A DNA stretch of 60,451 nucleotides from Verrucomicrobiota bacterium (lineage in GTDB: Bacteria > Verrucomicrobiota > Kiritimatiellia > RFP12 > UBA1067), in the NCBI GenBank assembly GCA_022704145.1, contig JAKJGY010000004.1:1-60451 (forward strand). Direction: 5' to 3'. The first letter of the stretch is position 1. Each line of letters begins with the position of its first letter. Positions 5,832-15,700 of the stretch are shown one piece after another. A program made the translations under genes and the position numbers. Under the pieces are notes generated by a model. That model did no database searches, was not told the DNA's origin, and saw only the letters and a list, made by a program, of their open reading frames with translations.

Positions 5832-7784
5832 ATGACTGGAGACGACCCCATGGCCTGCAAGAAGAACGCCACCTGCGCCTGTAAGGCTGCGCCGAAGAAA
5901 GCCAAGACGGCTGTTGCCGCTAAACTCCCGACCCAGCATCAAGAGCTGCTGGCATGGGTTAAGGATTTCGCGAAACTGACTCAGGCGAAGGATGTGGTCT
6001 GGTGTGACGGCTCCAAGCGTGAGTACAACGAGCTGTGCGACCTGATGGTCAAGGGCGGCGTCTTCACCAAGCTGAACTCGAAGAAGCGCCCGGGCTGTTA
6101 CCTGGCCCGTTCGCACTGGTCCGATGTGGCGCGTGTCGAGGATCGCACCTATATCGCCTGCGCCAACAAGGAGGATGCGGGCCCGAACTGCAACTGGATC
6201 GAGCCGGCCGAGCTGAAGCAGACCATGACCGGCCTTTACAAGGGCTGCATGAAGGGCCGCACGCTGTATGTGATCCCGTTCTCGATGGGCCCGGTCGGCT
6301 CCGACATCGCGAAGATCGGCGTCGAGCTGACCGACTCGCCGTACGTCGTGGTCAACATGCACATCATGACCCGCGTCGGGACGAAGGTCCTGAAGCAGCT
6401 CGGCGCGCATGGCTCGTACATCAAGTGCCTGCACTCCATCGGCTCCCCGCTCAAGGCCGGCCAGAAGGATTCGACCTGGCCCTGCGCGCCGATCGAGAAG
6501 AAGTACATCGCGCACTTCACCGAGACCGCGGAGATCTGGTCGTTCGGTTCGGGCTACGGCGGTAACGCGCTGCTCGGCAAGAAGTGCCTGGCGCTGCGCA
6601 TCGCCTCCTTCCTGGCCAAGCAGGAGGGCTGGCTGGCCGAGCACATGCTGATCCTGAAGCTCACCTCGCCGGAAGGCAAGTCCTACAACATCGCGGCGGC
6701 CTTCCCCAGCGCCTGCGGCAAGACCAACCTCGCGATGATGGAGCCGAAGATCCCGGGCTGGAAGGTCGAGACCATCGGTGACGATATCGCGTGGATGAAG
6801 ATCAAGGAAGACGGCCGCCTGTGGGCCATCAACCCGGAGTCCGGTTTCTTCGGCGTGGCGCCTGGAACCTCGATGGACAGCAACCCCAACGCGATGCGGA
6901 CGATCACCAAGAACACGATCTTCACCAACTGCGCGCTCACCGACGATGGCGACATCTGGTGGGAGGGCATGGGCGTTCCGGCTCCGGCGCATGTCATCAA
7001 CTGGAAGGGCGAGGATGTGACCCTGACCGTCAACGACCAGGGCAAGAAGGTCTATGCCAACGCCAAGGGCGAGGTGGGGCCTGCCGCGCATGCCAACGCC
7101 CGCTTCACGGCGCCTGCGACGCAGTGTCCGGTGATCGCCTCCAACTGGGAGGATCCGGCGGGCGTTCCGATCGACGCGTTCCTCTTCGGCGGGCGCCGTC
7201 CGACGGTCATCCCTCTGGTGAACCAGGCGAAGGACTGGACGCACGCCGTGTTCATGGGTTCCGCAGCGGGTTCCGAGACGACGGCCGCCAACCTCAGCCA
7301 GATCGGCGTGGTGCGCCGCGATCCGATGGCGATGCTGCCGTTCTTCTCCTACAACACGGCGGACTACCTGCTGCACTGGCTCACGATGCCGCTGCGCACG
7401 GATCCGACCAAGCTGCCGAAGGTCTTTTTCACCAACTGGTTCCGCAAGGACGAGAAGGGCTTCATGTGGAACGGGTTCGGCGACAACGCCCGCGTGCTCA
7501 AGTGGGTGTGCGAGCGGATCGAGGGCAAGGGCAAGGCGGTCGAGACGGCGATCGGGTTCCTGCCCACGCCGGACGCCATCGACATGGACGGGTATGTGGA
7601 CGCGGGGCGTGACGCGGCCTGCCTGAAGGCGACGATGGAGGCGCTGCTCTCCGTGGACGTCGAGGGCTGGAAGAGCGAGGTCGCTGCGGTCCAGGACTCC
7701 TACAAGAAGTTCGGCGCGCGTATGCCGTTCGCCCTGACGGCGAAGCTGGCCGAGATCACCAAGGCGCTGGAGGCGGCGAAGTAG
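5832..7784 (+). CDS. pckG: Phosphoenolpyruvate carboxykinase, GTP-type
   Basis: The product is about 650 residues. It should interconvert oxaloacetate plus GTP with PEP plus CO2, linking the TCA cycle to gluconeogenesis, or fix CO2 in the anaplerotic direction. GTP-PEPCK hallmarks are the kinase-1a loop FPSACGKTNLAMM (about residues 291-303, with the reactive Cys), the kinase-2 motif GDDIAWM (about 316-322) and the region EGWLAEHMLILKL. The ATG at 5832 has GGAGGTG 11 nt upstream. An ATG at 5850 (MACKKNATCACK) with a closer GGAG is equally possible. The N-terminus has an unusual Cys/Lys/Ala-rich leader before the conserved domain. Confidence 0.93.
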   Translation: MTGDDPMACKKNATCACKAAPKKAKTAVAAKLPTQHQELLAWVKDFAKLTQAKDVVWCDGSKREYNELCDLMVKGGVFTKLNSKKRPGCYLARSHWSDVARVEDRTYIACANKEDAGPNCNWIEPAELKQTMTGLYKGCMKGRTLYVIPFSMGPVGSDIAKIGVELTDSPYVVVNMHIMTRVGTKVLKQLGAHGSYIKCLHSIGSPLKAGQKDSTWPCAPIEKKYIAHFTETAEIWSFGSGYGGNALLGKKCLALRIASFLAKQEGWLAEHMLILKLTSPEGKSYNIAAAFPSACGKTNLAMMEPKIPGWKVETIGDDIAWMKIKEDGRLWAINPESGFFGVAPGTSMDSNPNAMRTITKNTIFTNCALTDDGDIWWEGMGVPAPAHVINWKGEDVTLTVNDQGKKVYANAKGEVGPAAHANARFTAPATQCPVIASNWEDPAGVPIDAFLFGGRRPTVIPLVNQAKDWTHAVFMGSAAGSETTAANLSQIGVVRRDPMAMLPFFSYNTADYLLHWLTMPLRTDPTKLPKVFFTNWFRKDEKGFMWNGFGDNARVLKWVCERIEGKGKAVETAIGFLPTPDAIDMDGYVDAGRDAACLKATMEALLSVDVEGWKSEVAAVQDSYKKFGARMPFALTAKLAEITKALEAAK

Positions 7785-7800
7785 TCGCCGTTTGACAGTC

Positions 7801-7833
7801 GAGGCCCGGGGCTACCGGCCCCGGGCCTTTTCT
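7801..7833 (+). terminator. Rho-independent terminator after pckG
   Basis: A strong GC stem (GGCCCGGGG pairing with CCCCGGGCC around a short loop) is followed by TTTTCT, 18 nt beyond the pckG stop. Confidence 0.82.
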
Positions 7834-7915
7834 CTGCCTGCAGTTGGCGGGCAAACCATAAAAGATACGTAGTTCCGTTTTGGCTGCGCCCCATTTGAGC
7901 GCGGCGGGAGATAAG

Positions 7916-10153
7916 ATGAGCCGTTCCTTTCGCTTGGGCCTCACCGTGCTGACGGTGCTCGGTTTTGCTGTGCCGGTTCTCGCTTCGACTGCGGGGGAGG
8001 GCGGAGACGCTTCTCCCGACCTCACGACCCGCATGACGGCGCTGGTGATCCAACTGGGCGTCGTGCTCTTCGCGGCCCGTCTCGGCAACATGCTGTTTGA
8101 GAAGTTCCGTGTGCCGGGGGTTCTGGGCGAGCTGTGCGCCGGCGTGCTGATCGGGCCCTATCTGCTGGGCGGCCTCCCGTTGCCGATCCACGGATTTGAG
8201 GACGGTATGTTCGCCGTGGCCGAGTCAGTCCGCTGCGGGAGCTGTCCGGTTTCGCCGGAGTTGTACGGGATCTGCTCGGTGGCGGCGATCATCCTGCTGT
8301 TCCTGGTCGGCGTTGAGACCGACCTCAAGATGTTTGTGCGCTATTCGGTGGCCGGGAGCCTGGTCGGTATCGGCGGTGTGGCGGTCTCGTTTGCGGCGGG
8401 CGACCTGATCGGCATCTGGCTGCTGCCCACGATCATGCCGGGGCAGACGTTCTCGGTGATGCACGCCGCCTGCATCTTTCTCGGGGTGATGAGCACGGCG
8501 ACCTCGGTGAGCATCACGGCGCGGATCCTGTCCGAACGCAAGAAGCTGGACTCTCCGGAGGGCGTGACCACGCTGGCCGCGGCGGTGATCGACGATGTGC
8601 TCGGTATCGTCATGCTGGCGATCGGCATGGGGCTGGTGGCGGCGGGCGGCAAGGGCGGTACGGCGGGTGTCAACTGGGCGGCGATCGGGATCATCGCGCT
8701 GAAGGCGGTCGGCATCTGGCTGGGCGCGACGGTGTTCGGCATCCTGGTCTCGCGTAAGGTCAGCTCAGGCCTCAAGCGCTTGGGCGGAAACACCGAGATC
8801 GCGGTCGCGGCGCTGGGTATGGCGCTGGTGGTCGGCGGACTGTTCGAGGAGGCGCACCTGGCGATGATCATCGGGGCCTACGTCATGGGCCTGGCGCTCT
8901 CGAGGGCGGACATCAGCCACATGATCCGCGAGAAGCTGCACTCGGTCTACGCATTTATGGTGCCGGTCTTCTTCGCGGTCATGGGCATGATGGTCAACAT
9001 CAAGATGATGGCCTCCCGCAGCGTGCTGGTGTTCGGCCTGATCTACACGTTCGCGGCGGTGCTGGCCAAGCTGTTCGGCTGCGGGCTTCCCGCCCTGCTG
9101 TGCCGCTTTAATCTGCGGGGGGCGTTGCGCGTGGGCATGGGCATGGTGCCGCGCGGCGAGGTCGCCCTGATCGTGGCCGGTATCGGCCGCGCCTCGGGCC
9201 TGCTGACCGACGAGGTTTTCGGCGTGGCGGTACTGATGACGCTGCTGACGACGGTCATCGCGCCGCCGCTGCTCGTGCTGGCGTACCGCAGCCCGCTGGC
9301 GGGGATGGCGGCGCGCGGTCGCGGCGCTGAGGCGGGCGGCGAGGACGCCGCGCCGATCGTCTACACCTTCGCGAACGCGGAGATCGTCTCGCTGCTGCTC
9401 GACAAACTTTTCGCCTGCCTGCAGCAGGACGGGTTCTTTACGCACACGATGAACCGCGACGAGGGGCTGCATCAGGCACGTAAGGATGATCTGGTTATCT
9501 CGATCAAGAGTTCGCCCCGGGCGATCACCTTCGAGTGTCCGGCGCATGCGGTCTCGATCATCCGCGTGCTGATGATCGAGGTGGTGGCGGAGTATGAGCA
9601 GACCTTGCGTGAGCTGCGCAAGCTCCTGGATGACGACCATCAGTTGTGCGTCACGCCGGATGAGCTGGCGCGCCTGCAGCGCCGCGAGCGGATCGCGAGT
9701 TACCTGAGCGTGACCTCGCTGGTGCCCCAGCTTAAGGGGCGCACGAAGCAAGAGGTGATCGGCGAACTGGTCGGCGTCCTTGCGAAGAACGGGCGGCTCA
9801 GGGAGCATGAAGCGGCGCTGGCGGATGTGCTCAAGCGTGAGGCGGCGATGTCGACCGGCCTCGGCCATGGTATCGCCTGTCCGCATGCGCGCACCGAGGC
9901 CGTCGACCGGCTGGTGTGCGCGCTCGGGGTCTCGCGCGAAGGGGTCGACTTCGGTGCGGTGGACGGCAAGCCGGCCCGTCTGGTCCTGCTGACGCTGTGC
10001 CCGACGGCGGCGAGCGAGCCGTACATGGCGTTCCAGGCGGCGGCGCTGGCCACGCTCAACGACCGGGAGATGGCCGCGGCTTTGCTGGGCTGCAACACGC
10101 CGGGCGAGCTGTTCCACGCGTTGTGCGCACGTGGCAGCGCAGTCAAGCGCTGA
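7916..10153 (+). CDS. CPA2-type cation/proton antiporter (KefB-like) fused to a PTS EIIA domain
   Basis: The protein has 745 residues from the ATG at 7916, which follows GGGAGA; an upstream in-frame start at 7880 is less likely. A signal-like helix (SRSFRLGLTVLTVLGFAVPV) leads into an array of about twelve membrane helices with CPA2 antiporter features. These include FRVPGVLGELCAGVLIGPYL, FLVGVETDLKMF and VPRGEVALIVAGIGRASGLL. A cytoplasmic linker follows. The last 150 residues form an EIIA-Ntr/fructose-like domain with the phosphorylatable His657 in GIACPHAR. The architecture suggests sodium or potassium/proton exchange gated by PTS phosphorylation. Ion specificity cannot be read from sequence. 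Confidence 0.85.
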   Translation: MSRSFRLGLTVLTVLGFAVPVLASTAGEGGDASPDLTTRMTALVIQLGVVLFAARLGNMLFEKFRVPGVLGELCAGVLIGPYLLGGLPLPIHGFEDGMFAVAESVRCGSCPVSPELYGICSVAAIILLFLVGVETDLKMFVRYSVAGSLVGIGGVAVSFAAGDLIGIWLLPTIMPGQTFSVMHAACIFLGVMSTATSVSITARILSERKKLDSPEGVTTLAAAVIDDVLGIVMLAIGMGLVAAGGKGGTAGVNWAAIGIIALKAVGIWLGATVFGILVSRKVSSGLKRLGGNTEIAVAALGMALVVGGLFEEAHLAMIIGAYVMGLALSRADISHMIREKLHSVYAFMVPVFFAVMGMMVNIKMMASRSVLVFGLIYTFAAVLAKLFGCGLPALLCRFNLRGALRVGMGMVPRGEVALIVAGIGRASGLLTDEVFGVAVLMTLLTTVIAPPLLVLAYRSPLAGMAARGRGAEAGGEDAAPIVYTFANAEIVSLLLDKLFACLQQDGFFTHTMNRDEGLHQARKDDLVISIKSSPRAITFECPAHAVSIIRVLMIEVVAEYEQTLRELRKLLDDDHQLCVTPDELARLQRRERIASYLSVTSLVPQLKGRTKQEVIGELVGVLAKNGRLREHEAALADVLKREAAMSTGLGHGIACPHARTEAVDRLVCALGVSREGVDFGAVDGKPARLVLLTLCPTAASEPYMAFQAAALATLNDREMAAALLGCNTPGELFHALCARGSAVKR

Positions 10154-10176
10154 GGCGGGCAAGAGGCGCGCGCGGT

Positions 10177-10821
10177 CTAGCCGCGCGCCGCACGCACGGC
10201 GGCCACCGCCTCGCGGCAGCGCTGCGCGACGGCCTCCCAGTTGCCGCCTGCGAGGTCTTCCGGCTTGGCGATCCAGGTGCCGCCGACGGCGGCGACGGTC
10301 TTGACGGCCAGATAGGCGGGGAGGTTCGCGGGCGAGGCGCCGCCGGTGGGCATGAAGCGTACGCCCGTGTGGCGGTAGGGGGCGGAGAGCGCCTCGAGCA
10401 GCCGCACGCCGCCGAGCGCCTCGGCCGGGAAGAACTTCAGCAGGCGGCACCCGAGGTCGAGGCCGGCCTCGATGTCGGAAGGGTTGGCCACGCCCGGGAC
10501 GAACGGCAGGCCCAGCTCCTGCGCGGCCTGTACGACGCGCGGGTTGAGCCCGGGGGCTACGGCGAAGGTGGCGCCGGCGTCGCGCGCGACCTGCACGGTC
10601 TCGGGGCTGAGCACAGTCCCGGCGCCGAGTGTGAGCTGCGGCCGCTCGCGTGCGAGGAGGCGCAGGACATCGGCGGCGGCGGCGGTCCGGAAGGTGATCT
10701 CGACGACGGGCAGACCTCCGGCCAGCAGGGCGTCGGCCAAGGGAAGGGCATGCGCGACGGAGTCGATGGCGATGACGGGCACGACGCCCGCCTCGGCGAC
10801 GCGTTCAAGCACAGGGGACAT
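10177..10821 (-). CDS. eda: KDPG/KHG aldolase (2-dehydro-3-deoxyphosphogluconate aldolase)
   Basis: The ATG at 10821 is preceded by AGGAGG, giving 214 residues, the usual Eda length. The enzyme splits 2-keto-3-deoxy-6-phosphogluconate into pyruvate and glyceraldehyde-3-phosphate in the Entner-Doudoroff or uronate pathways. Catalytic Glu41 lies in PVVEITFRT, the phosphate-binding loop is LTLGAGTVLSPE and the Schiff-base Lys129 is in RLLKFFPAEALGG. These positions are parallel to Glu45 and Lys133 of the E. coli enzyme. It converges with the antiporter gene; a GC hairpin spans the short gap. No dehydratase partner is nearby. Confidence 0.92.
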   Translation of the reverse strand: MSPVLERVAEAGVVPVIAIDSVAHALPLADALLAGGLPVVEITFRTAAAADVLRLLARERPQLTLGAGTVLSPETVQVARDAGATFAVAPGLNPRVVQAAQELGLPFVPGVANPSDIEAGLDLGCRLLKFFPAEALGGVRLLEALSAPYRHTGVRFMPTGGASPANLPAYLAVKTVAAVGGTWIAKPEDLAGGNWEAVAQRCREAVAAVRAARG

Positions 10822-11010
10822 GGGGCCTCCTAACAGGTGTGACGTGATGCGCGGATTTTGCTTCGCGCGCGACGGCTTGTCAACCGTAATCAGGCGCGGT
10901 ATATTGCCCATGTGCCAGCCGGGCCCGGTCGCGGGCTGACCGGGTTTAGCGGTTCCAGTCATTCGGTTTGGGTGGCGGGCTCCGTCCGTGTTAAAGAGGA
11001 GTGGGTGTCT

Positions 11011-12678
11011 ATGCTTCGAGCGCTCCGTGCGTTATGGGCAGGGGCTCTGGAGCGGGGGCGGCGTGTGCCGCTCGCGTGGAGCGCCGCTCTGTTCCTGTGC
11101 GGTCTGGCCTGCGGTTATTCCGGCTGGGGCGGAGGGCTGCTTGCGGCCGTGCCCGTTGTGGGCGCTGCGGTGCTGTGGGGCGTGTGGCGGATGAGGCGTG
11201 CGGCGTGGGCGCGCCAGGCCGCTGTGGCGGCCGGTTTGGCGGCGTGCGCGCTTGGGGTTGGCTGGGGGCGTGCGGCATGGGACGCGGCAGGGCGCAGGAG
11301 GGAGGAGGCGTGGCTGGCCGGGGCGGAGGGCCGGGTGACGCTCGAGTGCCGGGTGGGGCGGGATGTGGCGGTGACGCGTCTGCGGGGCGAGGCGGCCAAG
11401 CACACGTTTCGCGCGCAGGACGTTCGCGTCAGGCGGTCGGGCGCTGGGCGCGCTGTGCGCCATCTGCCGGTGGAGGTGAGCTGGTATGGCGCTTATACGG
11501 GGGGGGAGGCGCACGTCCCGAAACCGGGCTCGACCTGGCGGTTCAGCGGCCGGGTATCGCTGCGCCAGGGTCGCGGCAGGCTTGCCGTGGCGACGCTGAA
11601 CTCCGGCGAGGGCCGGTCGGAGTGGGTTTGCGGCGCAGATGCGCAGGCCTGGCGGGAACGGTTGCGCGTGTTGCGCGATCAGGCGGCGCGCCGCCTGACG
11701 GTCGGGATCGAGGATTGGGGTGCGGTCGCCGCCCTCAACCAGGCGATGCTGCTGGGAAGCCGGCATGAGATGCCCGCTGCGCTCAGGCGGGTCTTCGCGG
11801 ACTCCGGGACCATCCATGTGTTCGCCATTTCAGGGTTGCATGTGGCGCTTGTCTCGACCGTCTTTGTCCTGTTGGCGAATGTCCTGGGGGTCGGGCGTCA
11901 GAGGTGGTTTCTCGTGGTCGCGCCGCTGCTGGTGCTCTATACGGTGGCCACCGGTTCGCGTCCGAGCGCGGTGCGCGCCTGCCTGATGGCGCTGGCGATG
12001 CTGGCGGCGCCTTTCGCGGGGCGCCGCGCGGACGGGGTGGCGGCCCTTTCGCTGACGGTCTGGGTGGTTCATCTGGTCAAGCCGCATCTGCTGTTTGACG
12101 TCGGCAACGTGCTCTCGTTCGTCGTGATGGCCGGGCTGGTCGTCCTGTGTACGCCGTTCAGCTCGCTCTTGCGCCGGGTATGCGGCGTCGAGGGGTTCCG
12201 GGCACGCGCCGACCTGTATGAGAAGGCGGGCAGCGGGGGTGCGGCGCGGGCGTGGCGGCTGGCCGGGCGGGCGTCGGTGTGGCTGGCGGACTCCCTGGCG
12301 GTCTCATTGTCGGCCTGGCTGACCTCGGTGCCGCTCAGCGCCTATTACTTCGGCCGGTTCACGCCGGGCGGGCTGCTGGCCAACCTGGTGGTGGTCCCGT
12401 GCGCCTTCCTGGTGGTGGTATCGGGCGTCCTGGGTATGGCGGCGGGCCTGGTGAGCGAATGGGCGGCCTCCTGCTTCAACCATGCGGCAGGCACCTTCAC
12501 GTGGGTGATGATACGGTCGGCGGAATGGACGGCGGGCTGGGGCGGCTTCCGTATCGAGAAATGGACGCCGCTGCTGGTCTGGGGCTGGTTTGCGGGATTG
12601 GCGGCGTTGGCGGTCGGACTGCGCGTGCGGCGCAAGGCGGACGGGCTGGATTGGCTGGACGGGACGGAGGAGGCGTGA
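11011..12678 (+). CDS. comEC: ComEC/Rec2-family DNA-uptake channel, short form without metallo-beta-lactamase domain
   Basis: The ATG at 11011 follows AAAGAGGA, giving 555 residues. Two N-terminal membrane helices are followed by a DUF4131-like soluble domain. The competence core has the diagnostic FAISGLHVALVSTVFVLL and the segment ATGSRPSAVRACLMALAMLA, then further helices. Full-length ComEC proteins (about 750 residues) end in a metallo-beta-lactamase domain thought to degrade the non-transforming strand. Here the protein stops shortly after the last helix at GTEEA, so that domain is absent. In other bacteria ComEC carries single-stranded DNA across the inner membrane during transformation. 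Confidence 0.85.
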   Translation: MLRALRALWAGALERGRRVPLAWSAALFLCGLACGYSGWGGGLLAAVPVVGAAVLWGVWRMRRAAWARQAAVAAGLAACALGVGWGRAAWDAAGRRREEAWLAGAEGRVTLECRVGRDVAVTRLRGEAAKHTFRAQDVRVRRSGAGRAVRHLPVEVSWYGAYTGGEAHVPKPGSTWRFSGRVSLRQGRGRLAVATLNSGEGRSEWVCGADAQAWRERLRVLRDQAARRLTVGIEDWGAVAALNQAMLLGSRHEMPAALRRVFADSGTIHVFAISGLHVALVSTVFVLLANVLGVGRQRWFLVVAPLLVLYTVATGSRPSAVRACLMALAMLAAPFAGRRADGVAALSLTVWVVHLVKPHLLFDVGNVLSFVVMAGLVVLCTPFSSLLRRVCGVEGFRARADLYEKAGSGGAARAWRLAGRASVWLADSLAVSLSAWLTSVPLSAYYFGRFTPGGLLANLVVVPCAFLVVVSGVLGMAAGLVSEWAASCFNHAAGTFTWVMIRSAEWTAGWGGFRIEKWTPLLVWGWFAGLAALAVGLRVRRKADGLDWLDGTEEA

Positions 12679-12700
12679 GGGCGCCTGAGGCGGCCGGGCG

Positions 12701-15700
12701 TTAGGTGGCGGCCTCGGCGTCTTGCGCGGGCGGCGCGTCGGGGGCGTCGGAGCGCTTGCGGCGCGACCGCTTGGTCGGCTCAAGTTCGACGGTCGGGGCC
12801 GCGCCGCCGGGCTCGCCCACTTCCAGCTCGCGGACGCCGATCTCGCGCAGGCGCATGGACACGATCTTAGAGATGCCCTTCTCCTGCTGCGTCACCCCGT
12901 AGACGATATCCGAGCCGGCGATCGTGTGCTGGTTGTGCGTGATGATCAGGAACTGCGAGTGTGTGAGGAAGTCTTTGAGCGCCTGCACGAAGCGGCCGAT
13001 GTTGCTGTCGTCCAGGGCCGCGTCCAGCTCGTCGAGCATACAGAAGGGGGCGGGCTTGATCATGAAGATCGCGAAGAGCAGGCTGACCGCCGTCATGGTC
13101 CGCTCGCCGCCCGACAGCAGGGTCACCGACTGCGGCCGTTTGCCGGGGGGGCGCGCGATGATGTCGATGCCGCACTCGAGCGGGTCCTCGTTGTTCTCCA
13201 GCAGGACGAGCTTGGCCTGGCCGCCGTTGAACAGCTTGGTGAACATCCGCTCGAAGTTCGCGTTGGCCTGTTCGAAGGTCGTTTGGAACATCTCGCCGGA
13301 CTGCTTGTTGATCAGGGCGATCAGGTCGAGGATCTGCTGCTTCGACTTCAGCAGGTCGTCCTCCTGCGCCTTGAGGAAGGTGTAACGCTCCTCCAGCTCC
13401 TTGTACTCCTCGATGGCCACGAGGTTGACGGGGCCGAGCGTCTGGATGTCGGCCGAGAGGCTTGCGGCGCGCGCCTCGATCTCCGGCACGGGGGGCTGGA
13501 GCCCGTTCTCCCAGGCGGGGTCGGCGTGGGCGACCAGCTCGTCGGCGGAGAGGCCGTACTCGTTGTAGATGTGGTCGAGCTGGTTCTGGCGCTTCAGCCG
13601 CGACTCGGCGAGGTCGATCTCCGCGCGCGCCTTGTCGTCGCGTGCGGCGTCGAGCGCGCGCCGGCGTTCGGAGAGGGTGGCGTCCGTCTTCTCCAGCTCG
13701 CGCTGGCGGGCCGCGCGCTCCTGGCGCGTCTCGTCGATCGAGCGGTGCAGCGCGGCGGCGGCCAGTCGCATCGGCTCCAGATTGGCCTCCAGGGTCTCGA
13801 TCTCGGCGCTCAGGCGCCCGATGCTCTCGTCGTACGACATCACGCCGCGCGCCCGGCCTTGGAGCGTGCGCGTCAGCTCGTCGCTACGGGTCTGGAGGGC
13901 CTCGCTCTGCGCGGCGGCATGTTCGATCTGCTGCGAGAAGCTCGACACCTGAATACGGCATTCGGTGAGGGCCTGGCTCAGGTCGCCGTAGACGCCTTCA
14001 AGCTCGTGGAGGCGCGCCGACTGCTCGGCCGTGAGTTCCAGCAACTCGTTACGGGTCAGGAGCAGCTCGTGCAGCTCCTCGGTCAGGGCGGCGCGCGCGG
14101 ACTCGTCGCCGGAGGTCTTGGCGCTCAGCGCTTCCAGGTCGCGGCTGACGGTCTGGAGGCGGGCGAGGGCGCGTTCGGCGTCGCGGCTGACGGACTGGTG
14201 CTCGCCTTCGGCTTGGGCGGCCTTACGGCGGTGGGCGTCCAGCTCCTGCCGCGTCTGCCCGAGCAGCAGGTTCAGCTCGGTGGCGCGCGCGACGAGGGCC
14301 TCGAGGCGGCTGCGGTGGGAGGAGAGGCGCTCCTCGAGCGAGGCGAGCTGCGCCGAGGTGTCGGTGATCAGCAGATGGCGTGCGAGCGGGCTGGAGACCT
14401 GGCTCTCGGGCATCCAGAGTTCGACGCAGCCGTCGGGATGGAAGATCGCGCCGTCGCGGGTGACCACGCTGCAGCCGGGGGGCAGGGGGGCGGGCAGAGC
14501 GTCCAGCGACTCGGCCAGGAAGACATGCCCGAGCAGGCGTCGCGCGGCGGTCTCAAAGCGTTCGGATACGGTGATGAGCGACAGGAGCGGGGTCAGACCG
14601 TGGGGCGCGCTGGGCGTGGCGGCGTCGTCGGACGCCTCCGCCACGACGAGGCGCGTGGCGGCGGGGCTGCCCTGCGCCAGCAGGAGGGCCACGGTGTGGC
14701 GGGCGCTGGCGGCGTCGCGCACGACGACCGCGTCCAGCCAGGCGCGCAGGGCGGCCTCGAGCGCGAGGCGCAGCGCTGGCGGCGCGCTGAAGGCGTCGGC
14801 CAGCGGGCCGATCACGGTGCGGGTGTCGAGCGCGAGCGGGTTTGACGGGTCGAGCAGCAGCCGCGAGCCGGCCGCATACTCGTCGGCCGACTCCGCGCGG
14901 TCGGTGAGGAGGTCGAACTGGGCGCGCTTGGCGGCCGCCTCGGACTGCAGCCGGGAGGCCTCCTCCTGAAGGGTGCGAAGCTCGGCGGCGGCCTGGGCGC
15001 GCTCCTCTTCCAGGGCGGTGAAACGTTCGTGGACGGTGTCGGCGGCGGCCTGGCTGGCCTCGAGGCGGGCCTTGACCTCGGCCCGCGACTGCTCGACCTG
15101 GGCGAGGCTTTCACGCAGTTGGCCGCACTCGGAGTTGAGGCGGTCGCGCCGCTGGAGCTGCTCGCGCTGGCGCGCCTCCATCTCCGAGAGGGTGTTCTGG
15201 ATCTGAGCCGAGCGGCGCTCGCAGTCGACGGTCCGTTGGCGGTCTTGCTGGAGGCGCGAGCGCGTCTGGTCGATCTGGGCCTTGTGCGCGTCGAAGCGGG
15301 CCTGGGCCTCCTCCAGCTTGCCGCGCTCGACGGCGGCGGCCTGCTGCATCAGCACGCGCTTCTGGGCCAGCGACTCGAGCTGGAGCGAGAGCTGTTCGAT
15401 CTGCGTGCGGGTGTCGGCGATCTCGCGGTTGTCGCGCTCAGCCCAGGCGCGATATTCGGCGATGCGCTGCTCGTTGACGCGGATGACCTCCTGGGCGCGG
15501 ACGTACCGGTTGTCGGCCTGGGCCGCCTGCTCGGTGAGCGCGGCGATACGCTCCTCGGTCTCGTGGATCAGGCCGTGGATGCGCGAGGACTCCGCCTCCG
15601 CCTCGGCCACGAACTCCTGGTGAGAGACGAGCTGTTCGCTCAGCGCGTGGATGGAGGTGCCCAGCTCGCGGAGACGGACGTCGAGGGCGGCGAGGCGCCT

